Below, piece by piece: positions 46,401 through 51,403 of a stretch of DNA of 64,000 bases. The notes below the pieces were generated by a model. That model did not search any database and was not told the origin of the DNA. It saw nothing but the letters and a program-made list of their open reading frames with translations. Location: the NCBI GenBank assembly GCA_951799405.1, contig OX637339.1, forward strand, positions 16,988,001 through 17,052,000, read 5' to 3'. This DNA is from Agapetus fuscipes (lineage: Eukaryota; Arthropoda; Insecta; Trichoptera; Glossosomatidae). The position numbers were made by a program, and so were the translations under genes. The first letter of the stretch is position 1, and the number at the start of each line of letters is the position of its first letter.

Positions 46401-48264
46401 GAGGCACCTAAACGGGGCGACCGGAACTTACCTACTCGTGGTCCCGAGGTGGCAGAGGGTCTTCTGGCGTCCAGACTTAATTCGTCGATCACTCGTACCT
46501 CCGATGCAAATACCGAACCTGGTGTCAGTACTAATCAACACATCAACAGGCAATCCACCACCCAGGATTCAGGATCTGGAAATGGAAGTGTGGAAAATTG
46601 GGACTGGGGACAGTATCTTAAATTCCTGGAACGCGGAAGAGAAAAGACTGTTCCTGTCAGGATGGCGAGCTTCCCCACTCAACACATATAAACCTGCTTG
46701 GCAAAGATGGTGCCGCTGGATACTGGCGAATAATACCCATCCCAACACACCATCTCCTAATCAATTGGCAAGGTATCTAGCGCAACTGTTCATTAACGAA
46801 AAACTATCATACAGGACTATGCTGGTACACAAGTCAGCCATCGTAACCTTCTGCAACGCAATGATGGAAAATAATCTCAGCTCAGATTTCCTAGTGAAAT
46901 TAAATTTAAAAACATTAAAAGCACTAGCAATGGTAAAGATCAACCCTCCTAAGTCCCCTGTGTGGAATCGGCAGATAGTGAGAGACTGGCTAGTCAGGAA
47001 CACTCCTCGATCAGATTCTCTCTATGAAGTTGCGTGTAGAACGGCAATCTTACTTCTGTTATCTTCAGGAAGAAGAGTACACGATCTGACCTTGCTAAAT
47101 ATCACAGAAGGAAACATTCTCGACGAAGGCACATCAATTGTGTTAATTCCATTCTTTAGATCAAAAACAAATACCCTCAAACACCGACAATCTAATCGGA
47201 GACTTCTGGAATCCAAGGAACACAACGCCAACCCAGTCTTCTGGATAAGGAAGCTGATTGAACTATCACGCGAAAGGAGATCAGGACAAAATCTTTATAA
47301 CCTGTTCATCAGCACCCGAGTACAAGTGAAGGCAGCTGCAAGAACAATCATAGGAGGATGGGTAAAGAACACGCTAAAATCAGCAGGAGTAGAGGCCACT
47401 CCCGGCAGCACACGTTCAGCGGTCGCATCACTTAATCCAATAGATAACATACTGGAAAGAGGCAACTGGAAAAAGGAAAACACTTTCAGAAAATACTATC
47501 AGAAAGAGATGTTGAAACATACAGCTCCAGAAGATCTTTCCCTATTTCAACCAGTTAATATCAAATAAAGACGTCCCCGGTCACCAGGAGATAATAGACA
47601 GATCTCTCATAATATGGACTCCAGACATCTCTCAGAACACATAATGGGGGAGTTTTACCTACCATTAAAACTCTTATTATGTTTCTATAGATGTCTGGAG
47701 TCCAGGTAACCCCTACCTGGTGTATTATGAGCTTTATGAAAAATTGCGACCGGGTTATGGGGAAACTGGAAATAGGGAACAGGAAATGGGGAAAAAGCGA
47801 CCATAGAGTAGAAAGTGCCTAAAGTGTAAAAAAGTGCAAATCAAAGACCCAGGAATAGACTAAAAAACCACATAAAAGGGGAAAAGTGATTGTTTCTCTC
47901 ATAATATGGACTCCAGACATCTATAGAAACATAATAAGAGTTTTAATGGTAGGTAAAACTCCCCCATTGCGTCCTTTGATTCTAAACGCAAATAAGCCAC
48001 AGATAAAGACCAACTTCTTCTTTGGAACCTGATTATTTTTACCTGTAAGGGGGTCAGTCTTACGCCTTACGCCTATCACTTCAGATAAACTCTAGGTTTC
48101 CAGCTCTCAAGGGTGCTGCTACTCATGTCTTGTTTAGGCTGAGTGAACCTTGCCGGTATTTTAAAAACGCCGAAACGGGGAATCATTTCCGACAACCTTT
48201 GGTGGACAACTGTCTTATTTCTTTATCTTTTTGTTTACAGGATCAGAGCGGAGGTGAGGGTTGA
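27470..48264 (+). CDS. Rho guanine-nucleotide exchange factor (DH-PH), RhoGEF2/ARHGEF11-12-like, 3' part of gene
   Basis: Sixteen exons join in phase: 27470-27582, 28158-28280, 30185-30414, 31393-31577, 32121-32300, 33327-33495, 34490-34599, 35847-35957, 36804-37001, 38111-38259, 39136-39399, 39841-40037, 40309-40537, 40840-41001, 42434-42507 and 48241-48264. All introns are GT..AG. The product should load GTP onto Rho-type GTPases at the cell cortex, downstream of G-alpha12/13 if it is a true RhoGEF2 orthologue. The DH domain (exons 3-6) has the signature SEISHVKWLRVLHRVFY, CR3 RLTKYQLLLEGI and the ENEHR end. The PH domain (exons 6-9) ends at the conserved Trp of exon 9. The tail is acidic, Pro-rich and then leucine-rich. 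PDZ, RGS-like and C1 exons are not in view. Family confidence is high, exact orthologue moderate. Confidence 0.88.
27610..28024 (-). mobile_element. SINE1 pieces and SINE3 scrap in intron 1
   Basis: A reversed SINE1 body fragment (about 27610-27795) lies upstream of a SINE3-like scrap (27852-27900, ATCTGTTGAACCAGGGTC). A clean reversed SINE1 head follows at 27945-28024, ending CTGAGCTATCGACCGGAC. Confidence 0.65.
28158..28280 (+). CDS. RhoGEF exon 2 (acidic linker before DH)
   Basis: Acceptor CCTTCCAG, donor GTGAAT, phase 1 to phase 1. Encodes SQSEWSDEEEST and then a stretch ending RKRQDLIHG that leads directly into the DH domain. Confidence 0.82.
28380..28870 (-). mobile_element. LINE 3' region, minus strand, with A tail
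   Basis: The segment 28736-28870 (T run, then AAGACTCCCCAATTCCTGAA, GGGGGTCTTTATCACCC) matches the 3' end of the LINE at 56262-57040 and a fragment at 39530-39640. It contains only the terminus of the RT ORF; upstream text is decayed. Confidence 0.6.
28920..29155 (-). mobile_element. SINE2 copy, reversed
   Basis: Reverse SINE2 from AGGATTATTTATTCGGCGAG through AAGACCCAGTTGCTGCAAGG to TTGTGCTCCGCCGGGATTTG. The tRNA-like A box is missing. Confidence 0.75.
29160..29461. other. Intron 2, no feature recognised
   Basis: AT-rich sequence between SINE2 and the first solo LTR. Confidence 0.4.
29466..29857 (+). mobile_element. Solo LTR 1 (4-bp TSD ATAT)
   Basis: A 392-bp sequence starts TGTTATGTAAATATG and ends TTTCGTAACA, so its tips form the short inverted repeat TGTTA..TAACA typical of LTRs. 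ATAT lies directly outside on both sides (29462-29465 and 29858-29861). It contains an AATAAA-like GAAAATAAATTATT. No internal retrovirus-like genes accompany it. Orientation is arbitrary, chosen by the poly(A)-like signal. Confidence 0.85.
29862..30184. other. Intron 2 remainder, no feature recognised
   Basis: AT-rich sequence leading to the exon 3 acceptor. Confidence 0.4.
30185..30414 (+). CDS. RhoGEF exon 3, DH domain CR1
   Basis: Acceptor TTTTTCCAG, donor GTAACA. Encodes ELIKSEISHVKWLRVLHRVF, the first conserved helix of Dbl-homology domains, followed by ELRALFPNLLDVLQRHKKL. The exon is GC-rich between two solo LTRs in AT-rich introns, so all six frames look open; only this frame continues in phase to the next exon (ends in phase 0). 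Confidence 0.92.
30570..30782 (-). mobile_element. SINE1 copy, reversed
   Basis: Reversed body and head, ending CAACTGAACTATCGACCGGAC-like text just before the second solo LTR. Both promoter boxes are partly decayed. Confidence 0.7.
30813..31297 (+). mobile_element. Solo LTR 2 (4-bp TSD ATAC)
   Basis: A 485-bp copy of the same LTR family, with the same tips TGTTATGTAAATAT and TTTCGTAACA. It is flanked by ATAC at 30809-30812 and 31298-31301. The extra length is an internal partial duplication around GGAATTCTGTATTG. The 3' 280 bases are nearly identical to solo LTR 1. Confidence 0.87.
31393..31577 (+). CDS. RhoGEF exon 4, DH domain CR2 and start of CR3
   Basis: Acceptor CCTTCCAG, donor GTAACA. 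Encodes YATALAKFCGGQGLALEALK (the CR2 helix), then CARLGLRDLLACVWQR, the start of the catalytic CR3 helix, split inside the Arg codon. Confidence 0.92.
31585..32100. other. Intron 4, low-complexity sequence
   Basis: T- and A-rich runs and a G run near 32000. An R1-like scrap ('GGGTCAGCCTCAACCTATG..AGTCAAGGAG') occurs at about 32010-32043. No gene. Confidence 0.5.
32121..32300 (+). CDS. RhoGEF exon 5, DH domain CR3
   Basis: Acceptor AAATTCCAG, donor GTACTA. Encodes LTKYQLLLEGIVK, the most conserved DH helix and the Rho-contacting surface, and ends in VNTAIKTTENEHR, the DH terminus. An insertion-like acidic loop (SQPQYSEEED) sits in between. Confidence 0.93.
32509..33240. repeat. Degenerate ~15-bp minisatellite interrupted by a LINE fragment
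   Basis: The sequence is built of units like TTGTCCGTGACCGAT, TTGTCTGTGGCCGAA and TTGTGGACAAATT that alternate with decay. The array is broken at about 32655-32915 by an L2-like LINE 3' end and then resumes. The unit resembles in period and pattern (TTGTCC..CC.A) the array at 15520-16010. Confidence 0.7.
32655..32915 (-). mobile_element. L2/CR1-like LINE 3' end
   Basis: The minus strand encodes RPRTVFGDRAFKAAAPMTWN, then AIPASLREL and LKTHLL. A 3' UTR with paired AAAGGCGC..GCGCCTTT-like text follows, ending in (TATC)n. This matches the fragment at 51566-51845. Confidence 0.8.
33327..33495 (+). CDS. RhoGEF exon 6, DH-PH linker and start of PH domain
   Basis: Acceptor CTTTTCAG, donor GTAAGT. 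Encodes LRSIQMKLEV, a linker with DLKRLDLSKHSL, and VMEGTLSIKQD, the first strand of the PH domain. Ends in phase 0. Confidence 0.9.
33728..33965 (-). repeat. R1 repeat, full length
   Basis: Reverse copy from TAATCTAAGTTGCAAAGG to CCTATAAGTCAAGGAA in intron 6. Confidence 0.85.
34026..34420. repeat. T-run and A-run pair with AT-rich interior
   Basis: A ~35-base T-rich run at 34028-34063 and a ~40-base A run at 34378-34417 enclose about 310 AT-rich bases. The arrangement could be a retroposed poly(A) element facing another one. No family was identified. Confidence 0.45.
34490..34599 (+). CDS. RhoGEF exon 7, PH domain
   Basis: Acceptor CTATTGCAG, donor GTAACT. Encodes ALLLRECVVLLHTDGEKYIL, PH beta strands with the usual 'LLxDxLVLLxxxDxKxxL' pattern of the ARHGEF11/12 group, and then LLSPVIFW. 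Confidence 0.9.
34627..35145. repeat. 24-bp exact direct repeats flanking 471 bp in intron 7
   Basis: The same 24 bases (core GCGCCATTACGTAATAACA) occur at 34627-34650 and 35122-35145. The enclosed 471 bp has no recognised family. This could be a long target-site duplication of a retroposed sequence or a local duplication. Confidence 0.6.
35146..35665 (-). repeat. R1 repeat split by a SINE3 with a 5-bp TSD
   Basis: Reverse R1 starts with CTAATCTAATCTAAGCTG, is interrupted after GTATG at 35225, and resumes at AGTTTGAGCTTAAATATG, ending CCTATTAGTCAAG. Confidence 0.85.
35226..35474 (+). mobile_element. SINE3 copy, forward, TSD GTATG
   Basis: Starts TTGTCGGTGTTATGGCCGAG, has body 'CCCTGGTTCAACAGATG' and 'TGGCCAGGCAAAAAAGG', and ends in an A-rich tail. 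GTATG is repeated at 35221-35225 and 35475-35479. It shows that SINE3 moves by retroposition with short TSDs. Confidence 0.87.
35847..35957 (+). CDS. RhoGEF exon 8, PH domain
   Basis: Acceptor TTTTCTAG, donor GTGAGT. Encodes PILFRPNAAVQNGFFLVS and then SYQMYELSAGSKAEYTAW, corresponding to the late PH strands. The intron that follows holds a large minisatellite. Confidence 0.9.
35985..36775. repeat. ~0.8-kb minisatellite in intron 8
   Basis: Built from interleaved modules near AGTTAATTTATCAC, ATCATTTTGTAACA and AGTTAAGTTATTACA. Units of about 45 and 63 bp form a higher-order pattern in the first half, and a ~54-bp pattern (AATTCATCACACTAC) appears in the second half. It fills most of the intron. 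Confidence 0.9.
36804..37001 (+). CDS. RhoGEF exon 9, PH C-terminal helix and acidic tail
   Basis: Acceptor TTCCTTCCAG, donor GTGGGT. Starts with WAKMMDENAR, the C-terminal PH helix with its invariant Trp, then a Pro/Glu-rich low-complexity tail. An upstream Met in the minisatellite frame is not a real start. Confidence 0.9.
37154..37388 (+). mobile_element. SINE2, best-preserved copy
   Basis: Head GGTCCGTAGTTCAGTGGTAA and B box GGGTTCGAATCCC lead to GCAGAGCACAG, then the body through TTTGCTCTTCGCTGGG, AAGGTCCATCCAGCC and GACCAAGCTCG. The tail is replaced by a SINE1 copy. Confidence 0.8.
37389..37645 (+). mobile_element. SINE1 copy with a B-box-to-body deletion
   Basis: The head GATAGCTCAATTGGTAG is followed by AAGGGTTCGATCTC and jumps directly to AAGGTTTACTCAGCC. 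The body is complete to GTGTGGCTTAGCTGCG. Confidence 0.75.
37819..38030 (-). repeat. R1 repeat, old copy
   Basis: Diverged reverse copy in intron 9 with ACACATGCTGCATGTG and GTATTGGCAAAAGTGAACC blocks. Confidence 0.65.
38111..38259 (+). CDS. RhoGEF exon 10 (tail)
   Basis: Acceptor TTGTTTCCAG, donor GTCAGT. Acidic segment (GEEEGAREDSP) followed by PPQVLSIISHPPAYTAHIQL. No known domain. Phase and composition fit the series. Confidence 0.82.
38672..39062 (+). mobile_element. pogo/Tigger-like transposon left end and transposase remnant
   Basis: CAGTGGAACCTCTCTTAACG follows a TA dinucleotide, matching pogo/Tigger termini. From about 38826 a decayed frame reads IEELVEEHNQELTTDELM and DLISQQEASE, resembling the acidic C-terminal tail of Tigger transposases ('..EEHxxELTxEELxEL..'). 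Most of the transposase is deleted. Confidence 0.7.
39136..39399 (+). CDS. RhoGEF exon 11 with GDKMA repeats
   Basis: Acceptor ACTTTGCAG, donor GTTAGT. Encodes an Ala/Glu-rich helix (VSQALIEAAEAAEEASGG), then a short tandem array GDKMAAGDKMAAGDKM from an 18-bp DNA repeat (about 39265-39335), then LTTEQLLVEAVSH. Repeat number is likely to vary between alleles. Confidence 0.85.
39480..39815 (-). mobile_element. SINE1 reversed, split by a LINE 3' fragment
   Basis: The SINE1 3' end (CATATAGTGTAACTTCTTGCC) is at 39480-39525 and its body resumes at about 39690. In between, 39530-39640 matches the LINE terminus seen at 28736 and 56275 (GCCTGTGCAGAAGACTC). Confidence 0.6.
39841..40037 (+). CDS. RhoGEF exon 12 with a Cys/His cluster
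   Basis: Acceptor TATTTTCCAG, donor GTAGGA. Encodes DKLTEVLVRLLRPPPPPSVS, then CAMSRCGVHTDYGLCDACH, a C-x4-C-x8-C-x2-C arrangement followed by His residues. The 'GLCxAC' end is like A20-type zinc fingers but the middle loop is shorter. Zinc binding is an inference. Confidence 0.87.
40140..40271 (-). mobile_element. pogo/Tigger-like right end
   Basis: CGTTATGAGAGGTTCCACTG followed by TA is the inverted counterpart of 38672. The ~130 bases inward are transposon-like and AT-rich. Two RhoGEF exons lie between the two ends. Confidence 0.65.
40309..40537 (+). CDS. RhoGEF exon 13 (Pro-rich)
   Basis: Acceptor ATTTACAG, donor GTGAGA. Encodes QLIRQFKQEQSAAAAAALNN, then a Pro-rich stretch (PPLPERPPGLSLV) that could be an SH3 ligand, and an acidic end. 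Confidence 0.85.
40545..40670 (+). mobile_element. LINE RT motif scrap in intron 13
   Basis: The plus-strand translation GVHQGSHLVPILFI is a decayed copy of the GVPQGSxLGPxLF motif, like those at 9.1-9.7 kb. Confidence 0.5.
40840..41001 (+). CDS. RhoGEF exon 14, leucine-rich coiled coil (progenitor of the tandem array)
   Basis: Acceptor ACTTTTCAG, donor GTACAA. Encodes LRRVLSLLVQRLP followed by ENHLLRARLQQAEHRIQRLH, a heptad-like coiled coil. Five further near-copies follow to 41765. Splicing from this first donor to 42434 keeps the frame. Confidence 0.85.
41002..41765 (+). repeat. Five extra tandem copies of exon 14 (153-bp unit)
   Basis: Copies end at 41153, 41306, 41459, 41612 and 41765, so the unit is 153 bp, except the first, which is 152 bp with a 1-base deletion. 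Each copy carries the coding core plus the donor GTACAACTACTTCT. The array edges share the 7-mer CAGTCAG (before GGCTGGG in exon 14 and before ACGTTC after the last copy), consistent with microhomology-mediated duplication. The fourth unit of the whole array has GAG TAG, an in-frame stop, and the second is frameshifted, so a read-through protein is not possible across all copies. Confidence 0.9.
41766..42080. other. Intron 14 start, AT-rich
   Basis: Open in the array frame until 42046, but with AT-rich intron-like composition and no domain. Regarded as intron. Confidence 0.5.
42215..42390 (-). mobile_element. SINE1 body, reversed
   Basis: Contains GCCAGCCACTTCAGTTGAAG and CTTGTGAAGGCTGAGT. 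The head is absent. A degenerate R1 scrap precedes it (42080-42205). Confidence 0.6.
42434..42507 (+). CDS. RhoGEF exon 15
   Basis: Acceptor TTTTACAG, donor GTGAGT, 24 complete codons after the split Asp (CCTKEQTLKQDAATLETINN). Reading through the donor would end after seven codons, so an alternative terminus is possible. Confidence 0.75.
42540..42730 (+). mobile_element. LINE RT-ORF C-terminal fragment
   Basis: TLMYGSETWTINQSKVIKYV followed by MTGKTLNDTVRKD and ..NEWIVNENMR is the same LINE family as 10795-11480. The DIRS element is inserted just downstream. Confidence 0.65.
42820..43003. repeat. DIRS left inverted terminal repeat
   Basis: 184 bp from AGATGTCTGGAGTCC to GGTCGCAATTTTT. A base-by-base comparison with the reverse complement of 47739-47922 shows no difference. 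Confidence 0.95.
43284..44383 (+). pseudogene. DIRS gag-like ORF, disabled
   Basis: Starts MSCDNNKG at 43284 and carries a basic PPRRQKRLR patch. A TAA at 43551-43553 interrupts it; the same frame continues to about 43800, where a frameshift moves it to the frame ending at the TGA at 44381. The block RLQHFDSENWAGVRYAEVQK and AEPAFVDLAVNDEL aligns with the gag of the second DIRS element (RLQGFNTHTWANVRYTKTLK), which shows where the breaks lie. It presumably encoded a nucleic-acid-binding capsid-like protein. Confidence 0.85.
44385..45316 (+). pseudogene. DIRS reverse transcriptase, frameshifted
   Basis: The N-terminal part (ILKMIIGVRIPFIS.., RMIFNLKSLN) is in one frame to about 44745. From KVPEFLQPN onward the reading is in another frame and includes KIDLSQAFFHL, QMTSLPFGLSSAPRMF and the catalytic VYLDDFLLA. 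It ends at 45316 because a ~10-base deletion within FASFMV breaks the frame into RNase H. Homology with 61110-63458 fixes the frames. Confidence 0.87.
45171..45728 (+). repeat. 186-bp tandem triplication at the RT-RNase H junction
   Basis: Three units begin at 45171, 45357 and 45543, each with CTT(A/G)CCGGAAGCAAGRGG and ending before AAG(T/A)(A/G)GGTC. The unit is 62 codons. All three carry the same frame-breaking deletion, so the deletion came first and the amplification later. Confidence 0.92.
45729..47568 (+). pseudogene. DIRS RNase H, methyltransferase-like and tyrosine recombinase, fused frame with one stop
   Basis: RNase H motifs are FLTTDASDSAWGA, the HSNRKELFAVF glutamate and LVQSDNKTVVAYI. 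A TAG at 45910-45912 replaces the Trp codon found in the other element (TKWHSN). From 45913 the frame is open to 47568. The middle segment (DIELFAST..FPPPNLIPRIL..YLLVVPRW) resembles the degenerate methyltransferase-like region of DIRS elements; a canonical NPPY motif is absent. The recombinase has SSGRRVHDL (first Arg), STRSAVAS and GNWKKENTFRKYYQ (Tyr). RNase H and recombinase share one frame here, unlike the second DIRS copy. Confidence 0.85.
47603..47704. repeat. DIRS internal complementary region
   Basis: 47603-47645 is the reverse complement of the left outer edge of the element. 47643-47704 is the reverse complement of the right outer edge. The two share AAT at 47643-47645. It serves as the splint template for joining the two ends in circle formation in the DIRS model. 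Confidence 0.95.
47739..47922. repeat. DIRS right inverted terminal repeat
   Basis: Exact inverted copy of 42820-43003. The outermost right edge (47923-47968) is unique to this side and paired with the internal complementary region. Confidence 0.95.
48000..48215 (-). mobile_element. SINE1 copy, reversed, decayed
   Basis: Contains the 3' end, TTATTTTTACCTGTAAGGGG, the body, and CGAAACGGGGAATCATTTCC, stopping before the tRNA-like head. Confidence 0.65.
48241..48264 (+). CDS. RhoGEF last coding exon
   Basis: Acceptor TTGTTTACAG, then DQSGGEG and TGA in phase 0. It is very short, separated from exon 15 by a 5.7-kb intron containing a whole DIRS element. The in-phase stop, the good acceptor and a downstream poly(A) signal support it; transcript data would decide. 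Confidence 0.65.
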   Translation, partial: DQSGGEG

Positions 48265-48481
48265 GCAGCCGTCGCGGTGGCCATCTTGGAAATCAAACTA
48301 CTAACCTCAAATGTGTAAAAAATACAAAACGGAAGCAGAAACATTTAACCAAACATCTGTCATTGCTTACTTCCGGAATGAAAACCCCTTGCCTGCAAAC
48401 GATTGGTGAAAGTGAAGAGAGAAATATTGAAGGATTAGGCTTATGTGGGTGAAGCAATGTGTAAATAAATGTAATTTTTAG
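48265..48481 (+). promoter_or_regulatory. Probable 3' UTR and poly(A) signal of the RhoGEF gene
   Basis: AATAAA at 48464-48469 lies about 12-15 bases before an A run at 48482. It suits a short 3' UTR that starts right after the TGA. Confidence 0.6.
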
Positions 48482-48529
48482 AAAAAAAAAATATTGGATA
48501 TTTTATCAATCAAATATATGAATGGTTGA

Positions 48530-48715
48530 ACTAAAAAACTGGCACTAAGTACCTTAGTGGTCAAACTGAGAAAAATATGAAAACGTATATGAGAAGGCTG
48601 GAAATATTTATCAGAATTTTTTACAAAAATCAACAGAGTAACTTGTTTGTGCAGCTCACTGTGCAAACTGTCATTTATCGTGTGTGGGATTTTGTTGTTT
48701 TTTATTTTCAAATTT
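48530..48715 (+). repeat. Repeat fragment shared with 8195-8400
   Basis: The segment GGTCAAACTGAGAAAAATAT..AAACGTATATGAGAAGGCTGG parallels the minus strand at 8.2-8.3 kb. Element class unknown. Confidence 0.5.
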
Positions 48716-48771
48716 TTTAAATCTGTGTTAAAACCAATGAAAAGATCTTACAAGTCGTTTTTTTAGCATCA

Positions 48772-49220
48772 TCTATAATCTAAGTTGCAAGGATATATTA
48801 ACATTTAAAATTCATATTAAATGCATTCTCACAAGCAGACATGTATAAGTTCACGCTTACACATGCCGCATGTGGACTTACAATGTAAAAACTTAATCTC
48901 GAATATACATAAATCTTGCAACTCTTGCCAAGCTTTATTGAAACCAGGGGTGACATTGGCAAAGTGAACCATCTTTTGCAGTATGCAGCAGGTCAGTCTA
49001 TCTATACCTAATCTATAATCAAAGATGCAAATTAACATTTAAGGCTCATATTAAATGCATGCCCACAGACAGGCACATGTAGGTTTGAGTCTATGTGTGC
49101 ATACAAATAAACAAAACCTTGCAACTCCTGCCGCCCTTCCGTTGAACGGGTGACATTGGCAAAGTGAATCATTTTTTGCACTATGATTAGTCAGCCTCAT
49201 AACAACATATAAGTCAAGGA
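48772..49220 (-). repeat. Two R1 repeats, reversed
   Basis: About 48772-49000 and 49007-49220. The second is older and lacks part of the core. Confidence 0.75.
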
Positions 49221-49684
49221 TTTTATAAAATTGTATATTTTGGTACTTAGTGCCTTAATTCAATCAACCATTCATTTCTTTCTTGTTTTTGTCATTGTTT
49301 CAGTTTTAAAAATGAAACCCATTCATTTTTTTTTATCTTGTAAGCTTTTTAGTGATTTGGTTATTTTTACTGAAGACATTTTGTACTGTGGGGGCCAAAT
49401 ATATATTTATATACATAAATTATTGTTTGTTTAGAAAAATGCAATGGGGGACAAAAAATCATGTACTTAGTCTGAAATATAGATTTAATTTTTTTAATGG
49501 ATGTCAAAAAATTTATATAGAAATCAAAAATTTGCAATTTGCAATTTTAAATATATTTTTTCCTTATTGTTCATCGATCAATATAAAATATGCAGATGTT
49601 TGTATCTCAGTTTCTTCCCATTGTAATGTACGTGCCATGGAACATAATAGGTATACAATTGGAAAAAAAATACATAAATACTCG
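49221..49684. other. AT-rich stretch, no gene recognised
   Basis: A 135-codon open frame on the plus strand (from 49352) has composition driven by AT content and no domain. It is not supported as a gene. Confidence 0.4.
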
Positions 49685-50110
49685 GAGTATAAAACAAGCT
49701 TAAATTCCCTTAGATTGTGTAAAAAAATAAATGTATGGAATACACAACGGCACCCCTAGTGAGTGATTTAGTTTGAATGTATTTTTCTATTTACACAATC
49801 GTTTACGCAGTTTTGTGTACTTGTGGTAAAGATATCAGCGTTATACTTAAAAAAGAAACAAAATAAAAAATATTTTATTTGACAGTTCTCGTTGACTGTT
49901 GCCTGGAAACATCTTCTTAAGGTCGTTTTGGCAGTATGATGCTCCATCTATTTATTTTATATTGATCAAAATAATTACCATTTAATAAAAAATTATGTAA
50001 TTGAAAACAAAATTTCATAAATGAACACCAAAATTATTGTTAATATAAAATTACGTGAGGTCATACAGCCGGATTGCTAGGGTAAAGGCAAATTAATATT
50101 TTGTTATTGG
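49685..50110. repeat. R5-type repeat with fold-back core
   Basis: Core hairpin at 49685-49800 (AAATGTATGGAATACACAAC..CACCCCTAGTGAGTG). Downstream, GTCATACAGCCGGATTGCTAGG and TTGTTATTGGTTGCTAAAA match text at 14145-14200, 25480-25570 and 54660-54730. Confidence 0.5.
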
Positions 50111-50427
50111 TTGCTAAAACCCCTAGTCTCATGGACCTCTAACATTTGCAATATTCATAAATCCATTTCACATATTTTGAAGCATTTCAACCACATAAAA
50201 GAATGTATCCAAACTACACAAATCCTACATTTTTGCATTTATCAGCTTTTTAAAAAAAAAAAAATATTTACAATGAATATGTTAAAATATTTTTTTTAAA
50301 AACTCAAGTGTTAAAAAATATATTATATGTTTTAAAAAATAGTATTTTTTTGCTTTCAAATTTATCAATCCAGTGAAGCATAATTAATTCTTAATTTCAG
50401 TGAAAAAATATCAATAATATTTGAGTC

Positions 50428-50693
50428 CTACAACTGCAAACGCTGTCATCTCCAAATTTTATGATTTTTGAGATAATTATTGAATTTGATTCTGCGTAGT
50501 GTAACAAATCATTTGCTGTGTGCAATATGATGAACACCTCACTTAATCCTTCGTAATTTTAATTGAAAAAGTATGATTTCGTGCTAACGCCGTCATCTCC
50601 AACTGGTTCCAAATTGCGTTCAAAACACAAGTTTATTTTTCTCAAAATCATCGCGTAAGCCGTAAGGAGTCGACGGCGTTTGCATTTATACGA
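50428..50693. mobile_element. MITE-like element with ~45-bp imperfect TIRs
   Basis: The left arm TGCAAACGCTGTCATCTCC..TGATTTTTGAGA pairs with the right arm TCTCAAAATCATCG..GACGGCGTTTGCA. A third copy of the motif (GCTAACGCCGTCATCTCC) lies inside at about 50583. No clear TSD. Confidence 0.6.
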
Positions 50694-50939
50694 CTCATTT
50701 CTTTAAGCCGGATATTCTTATACCAGGTTTTGACCGTAGTCCATCATTTTATCCGTATCAGCTTACGTTTCATCACTGATCTGTGTGTAGCTTCTTCAGT
50801 GTTTAACCACAAGTGTAAAACATTTCATAATAAATATTAAATCATTGGATAAACAAGAAAAAAAAGTATGGGAAACACCGATATAACGATGCCTCAAAGG
50901 GTCAAAAGATCTATTTTCTACCAGAGAAAACCTACAAAT

Positions 50940-51165
50940 GTCTGAAAATCCTGTAGTTTAGAAGTTTGTCATGAGCACTTCCTTATAATAAGTTCACTTA
51001 CTATGAGAAGTTGCAACCAATAAAATGATTTATCCACAATTTCTCAAATCAGTTAGTCAATATTTATCCAGTTTTACCTTTAAGGTGGCGAAATCTAGTT
51101 AAAAATGGAAAGGTTCGCTCGCCACGTGTAAGAACTTACACTATATGCGTAGCTTGGTAGCGTTT
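50940..51165. repeat. Repeat segment inverted relative to 4925-5050, then SINE1 3' end
   Basis: TTTTACCTTTAAGGTGGCG and ATTTCTCAAATCAGT here are the complement of text at 4935-4995. A forward SINE1 terminus (TACACTATATGCGTAGCTTGG) follows at 51100-51165. Confidence 0.55.
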
Positions 51166-51403
51166 TATCATCATCAAGACCTGGGAGTAGAATAAGCAGC
51201 ATTTGAAGCCAGCCGTGTAAGCCTGTATAAACATTTCTAATTTCTCTTATAGTTACCGTTTTAGTTTAAAATGTGTGTAGATTATTTTTTGTATGAGAAT
51301 TATTTATTATGAGCTTTTATTATAAACATTTCTCAGCTTCAAGCCTAAACTTACATTATAAAAAATAATATAAAAGAACCTTTTTCAAACAATCTATTTT
51401 AAC
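51166..51403. other. No gene recognised
   Basis: AT-rich sequence between repeats. Confidence 0.35.

Larger units (their letters stand above)
42805..47968 (+). mobile_element. DIRS-type retrotransposon, complete but with broken ORFs
   Basis: The element begins ATTATGTGTTCTGAG and ends CTCCCCCATT. Inverted terminal repeats at 42820-43003 and 47739-47922 (184 bp each) are identical. The internal complementary region 47603-47704 is complementary first to the left outer edge and then to the right outer edge, overlapping at AAT. This is the DIRS-1 group layout used to close a circular intermediate before tyrosine-recombinase integration without a target-site duplication. Gene order is gag, RT, RNase H, methyltransferase-like region, tyrosine recombinase. 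It lies in the last intron of the RhoGEF gene, same strand. Confidence 0.95.

Noticed and set aside
45645..46691. 348-codon plus-strand frame
   Set aside because: It is an alternate-frame shadow of the DIRS RNase H/recombinase frame, which carries the real motifs.
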